This document shows positions 63,292 to 64,000 of a DNA stretch of 64,000 bases, piece by piece. The notes beneath the pieces were generated by a model. That model made no database searches. It saw only the letters and a program-made list of their open reading frames with translations, and was not told the origin of the DNA. The DNA is from JAGQPD01 sp020426865 (GTDB lineage Bacteria; Planctomycetota; Planctomycetia; Pirellulales; Pirellulaceae). Numbering within the stretch: the stretch's first letter is position 1; each line of letters opens with the position of its first letter. The position numbers and the translations under genes are program-made. The stretch lies in assembly GCA_041399065.1 (NCBI GenBank), contig JAWKTN010000005.1, positions 682,001 through 746,000 of the forward strand, in the 5' to 3' direction.

Positions 63292-63453
63292 TCACTTTCT
63301 CAGCCACGGCGGACACTCGCTGACCGTCGACCAAGAAAAACATCCGCAACGGGGACAATGAGCGCAACGAATTGGGGAGAACCATTTGGCATTGCACTGC
63401 ATGCAAACGAAGTAGTACATCGTTTCGGAAATCCTATTGCTTGGAGCCGACAT
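63292..63453 (-). CDS. Zinc-ribbon mini-protein
   Basis: 53 residues, too short for most gene finders. ATG 63453 has a perfect AGGAGG five bases upstream. The sequence contains YYFVCMQCNAKWF (C-x2-C) and RCAHCPRCG (further Cys pairs), the pattern of a small zinc ribbon. It lies just downstream of the excisionase-like gene's terminator on the same strand, so it has its own promoter or is reached by read-through. DNA or protein binding is likely; the function is unknown. Confidence 0.65.
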   Translation of the reverse strand: MSAPSNRISETMYYFVCMQCNAKWFSPIRCAHCPRCGCFSWSTVSECPPWLRK

Positions 63454-63465
63454 ATTGGCCTCCTG

Positions 63466-63505
63466 GGAATGAAAAGGCCCCGTCAGCGGTGACATGCTGA
63501 CGGGG
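63466..63505 (-). terminator. Intrinsic terminator after the excisionase-like gene
   Basis: CCCCGTCAGC (63478-63487) and GCTGACGGGG (63496-63505) form a perfect 10-bp stem with an 8-base loop. On the minus strand it is followed by CCTTTTCATT. It starts 10 bases after the stop of the HTH gene (63515). Confidence 0.85.
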
Positions 63506-63514
63506 CGTGGAGTT

Positions 63515-63772
63515 CTATGGATCGAGCCTCAGGTGACGCAGCTGGATTCTGGGTGGCCGACGCAGGAATTGGGGTTCGATGCATTCGGCTCTTCTGTTCT
63601 TCTCCAAATACCTTTGGATCTGCGCTTCATCGATACGTATCGCGCCGCCCAAACGGTAATGTTCAAGTCCGTCCTGGCACAGTCGATAGACAGTCTTTAC
63701 CGACACGTTCAAACGTGACGCTGCTTGCTTAATCGTGTACATGGCGGTACCCAGTTTTCGGTCGACGCTCAC
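63515..63772 (-). CDS. Excisionase-like helix-turn-helix DNA-binding protein
   Basis: 85 residues. The fold is read from MYTIKQAASRLNVSVKTVYR followed by LCQDGLEHYRLGGAIRIDEA: the MerR/excisionase-type winged helix-turn-helix (HTH_17) that serves recombination directionality factors and small regulators. The C-terminal 20 residues are basic (RRPPRIQLRHLRL). The start is probably GTG 63772, because it overlaps the stop of the upstream gene (GTGA), which suggests translational coupling; ATG 63742 is the alternative. It lies on the same probable island as the integrase, so control of excision or of island genes is the likely job. A terminator follows. Confidence 0.8.
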   Translation of the reverse strand: MSVDRKLGTAMYTIKQAASRLNVSVKTVYRLCQDGLEHYRLGGAIRIDEAQIQRYLEKNRRAECIEPQFLRRPPRIQLRHLRLDP

Positions 63773-64000
63773 GCGTTATCTACGACACCGTTCGGGCGGC
63801 ACCGTTTTGACCATCGACGGTAGTACCATGTTGCGGCGTATCCGCCGATGGCCATCACAGAAAGCAAGGAAAAACCGCCCAGAGCGGGAAACATCCAGCT
63901 GTTCGTCATCTTTTCAACGATGGGCGCGACGACTTGCTGTCCGGATTGCTCGATGACCGGACGAACAATATCCGAACCGGCCGTAGTAATCGCCGTTGAC
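63769..64000 (-). CDS. C-terminal part of a membrane protein, cut by the window edge
   Basis: 77 codons are visible, ending in a TGA that overlaps the GTG of the HTH gene. The sequence has an amphipathic part (VRPVIEQSGQQVVAPIVEKM) followed by one membrane helix (MFPALGGFSLLSVMAIGGYA), an aromatic/basic boundary (TWYYRRW) and a short polar tail. The N-terminus lies outside the window. The 4-base overlap indicates an operon with the HTH gene. The family is not recognised. Confidence 0.6.
   Translation of the reverse strand, partial: STAITTAGSDIVRPVIEQSGQQVVAPIVEKMTNSWMFPALGGFSLLSVMAIGGYAATWYYRRWSKRCRPNGVVDNA

Overview
The window comes from the chromosome of a planctomycete, most likely of the Pirellulales. 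I infer this from the protein families, not from a database match. The markers are two DUF1559 prepilin-like proteins, PEP-CTERM (exosortase-sorted) surface proteins with dockerin-like repeats, an LTD/CotH giant protein with a planctomycete-type N-terminus, VCBS/ASPIC-UnbV and PQQ-propeller proteins, a DWG-type Ser/Thr kinase with a C-terminal sensor, and a membrane-bound MutS-like ATPase. Coding density is moderate, and the intergenic DNA is rich in small repeats.

Layout. 1-2440 is decaying DNA: the tail of a beta-strand-repeat surface protein, the 3' end of a group II intron (maturase X/En end plus domains V/VI), and a truncated sterol desaturase. 2450-13221 carries a small lipoprotein and two large extracellular proteins that converge tail to tail. 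13639-24779 holds housekeeping and transport genes: a GT4 glycosyltransferase, two 23S rRNA methyltransferases, a TPR/O-GlcNAc-transferase-like protein, a DASS carboxylate transporter, an MFS permease with a small membrane partner, and a DUF1559/lipoprotein pair. 25211-30109 carries a second DUF1559 gene, the MutS-like ATPase and a second MFS permease. 30140-40374 is a leftward run: VCBS/ASPIC protein, Gly/Tyr-rich lipoprotein, amidase, Ser/Thr kinase.

The most striking object is at 40777-44640: a single uninterrupted reading frame that strings together three complete PEP-CTERM surface proteins. Each internal PEP-CTERM sorting tail runs directly into a new signal peptide without a stop codon. 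It ends in a very good intrinsic terminator. It reads as an exosortase-substrate polyprotein, or as in-frame nested genes, since the third module has its own internal ribosome-binding site and ATG.

45532-49531 holds nickel-hydrogenase maturation functions (hypF, a NicO-type nickel permease, hypB), but no hydrogenase is in view. 49528-52995 has a DUF2891 protein, a lactonase-fold propeller and a Rossmann methyltransferase-like protein. 53447-53970 is an unexplained array of five ~100-bp units that alternate between two subtypes. 53973-60688 has a coiled-coil/HhH protein, a secreted Pro/Val-rich protein, a DegT-type aminotransferase, a small lipoprotein and a PQQ-propeller protein. At 60975 a tRNA-Arg(CCG) gene is followed at once by a tyrosine recombinase, a second recombinase remnant, a zinc-ribbon mini-protein, an excisionase-like HTH gene and a membrane protein cut by the window edge. 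This is probably the left end of a genomic island.

A theme across the whole window is perfect or near-perfect tandem duplication of 14-15 bp, found at seven separate loci in both intergenic and coding DNA. No CRISPR array, rRNA operon or intact insertion sequence was seen.
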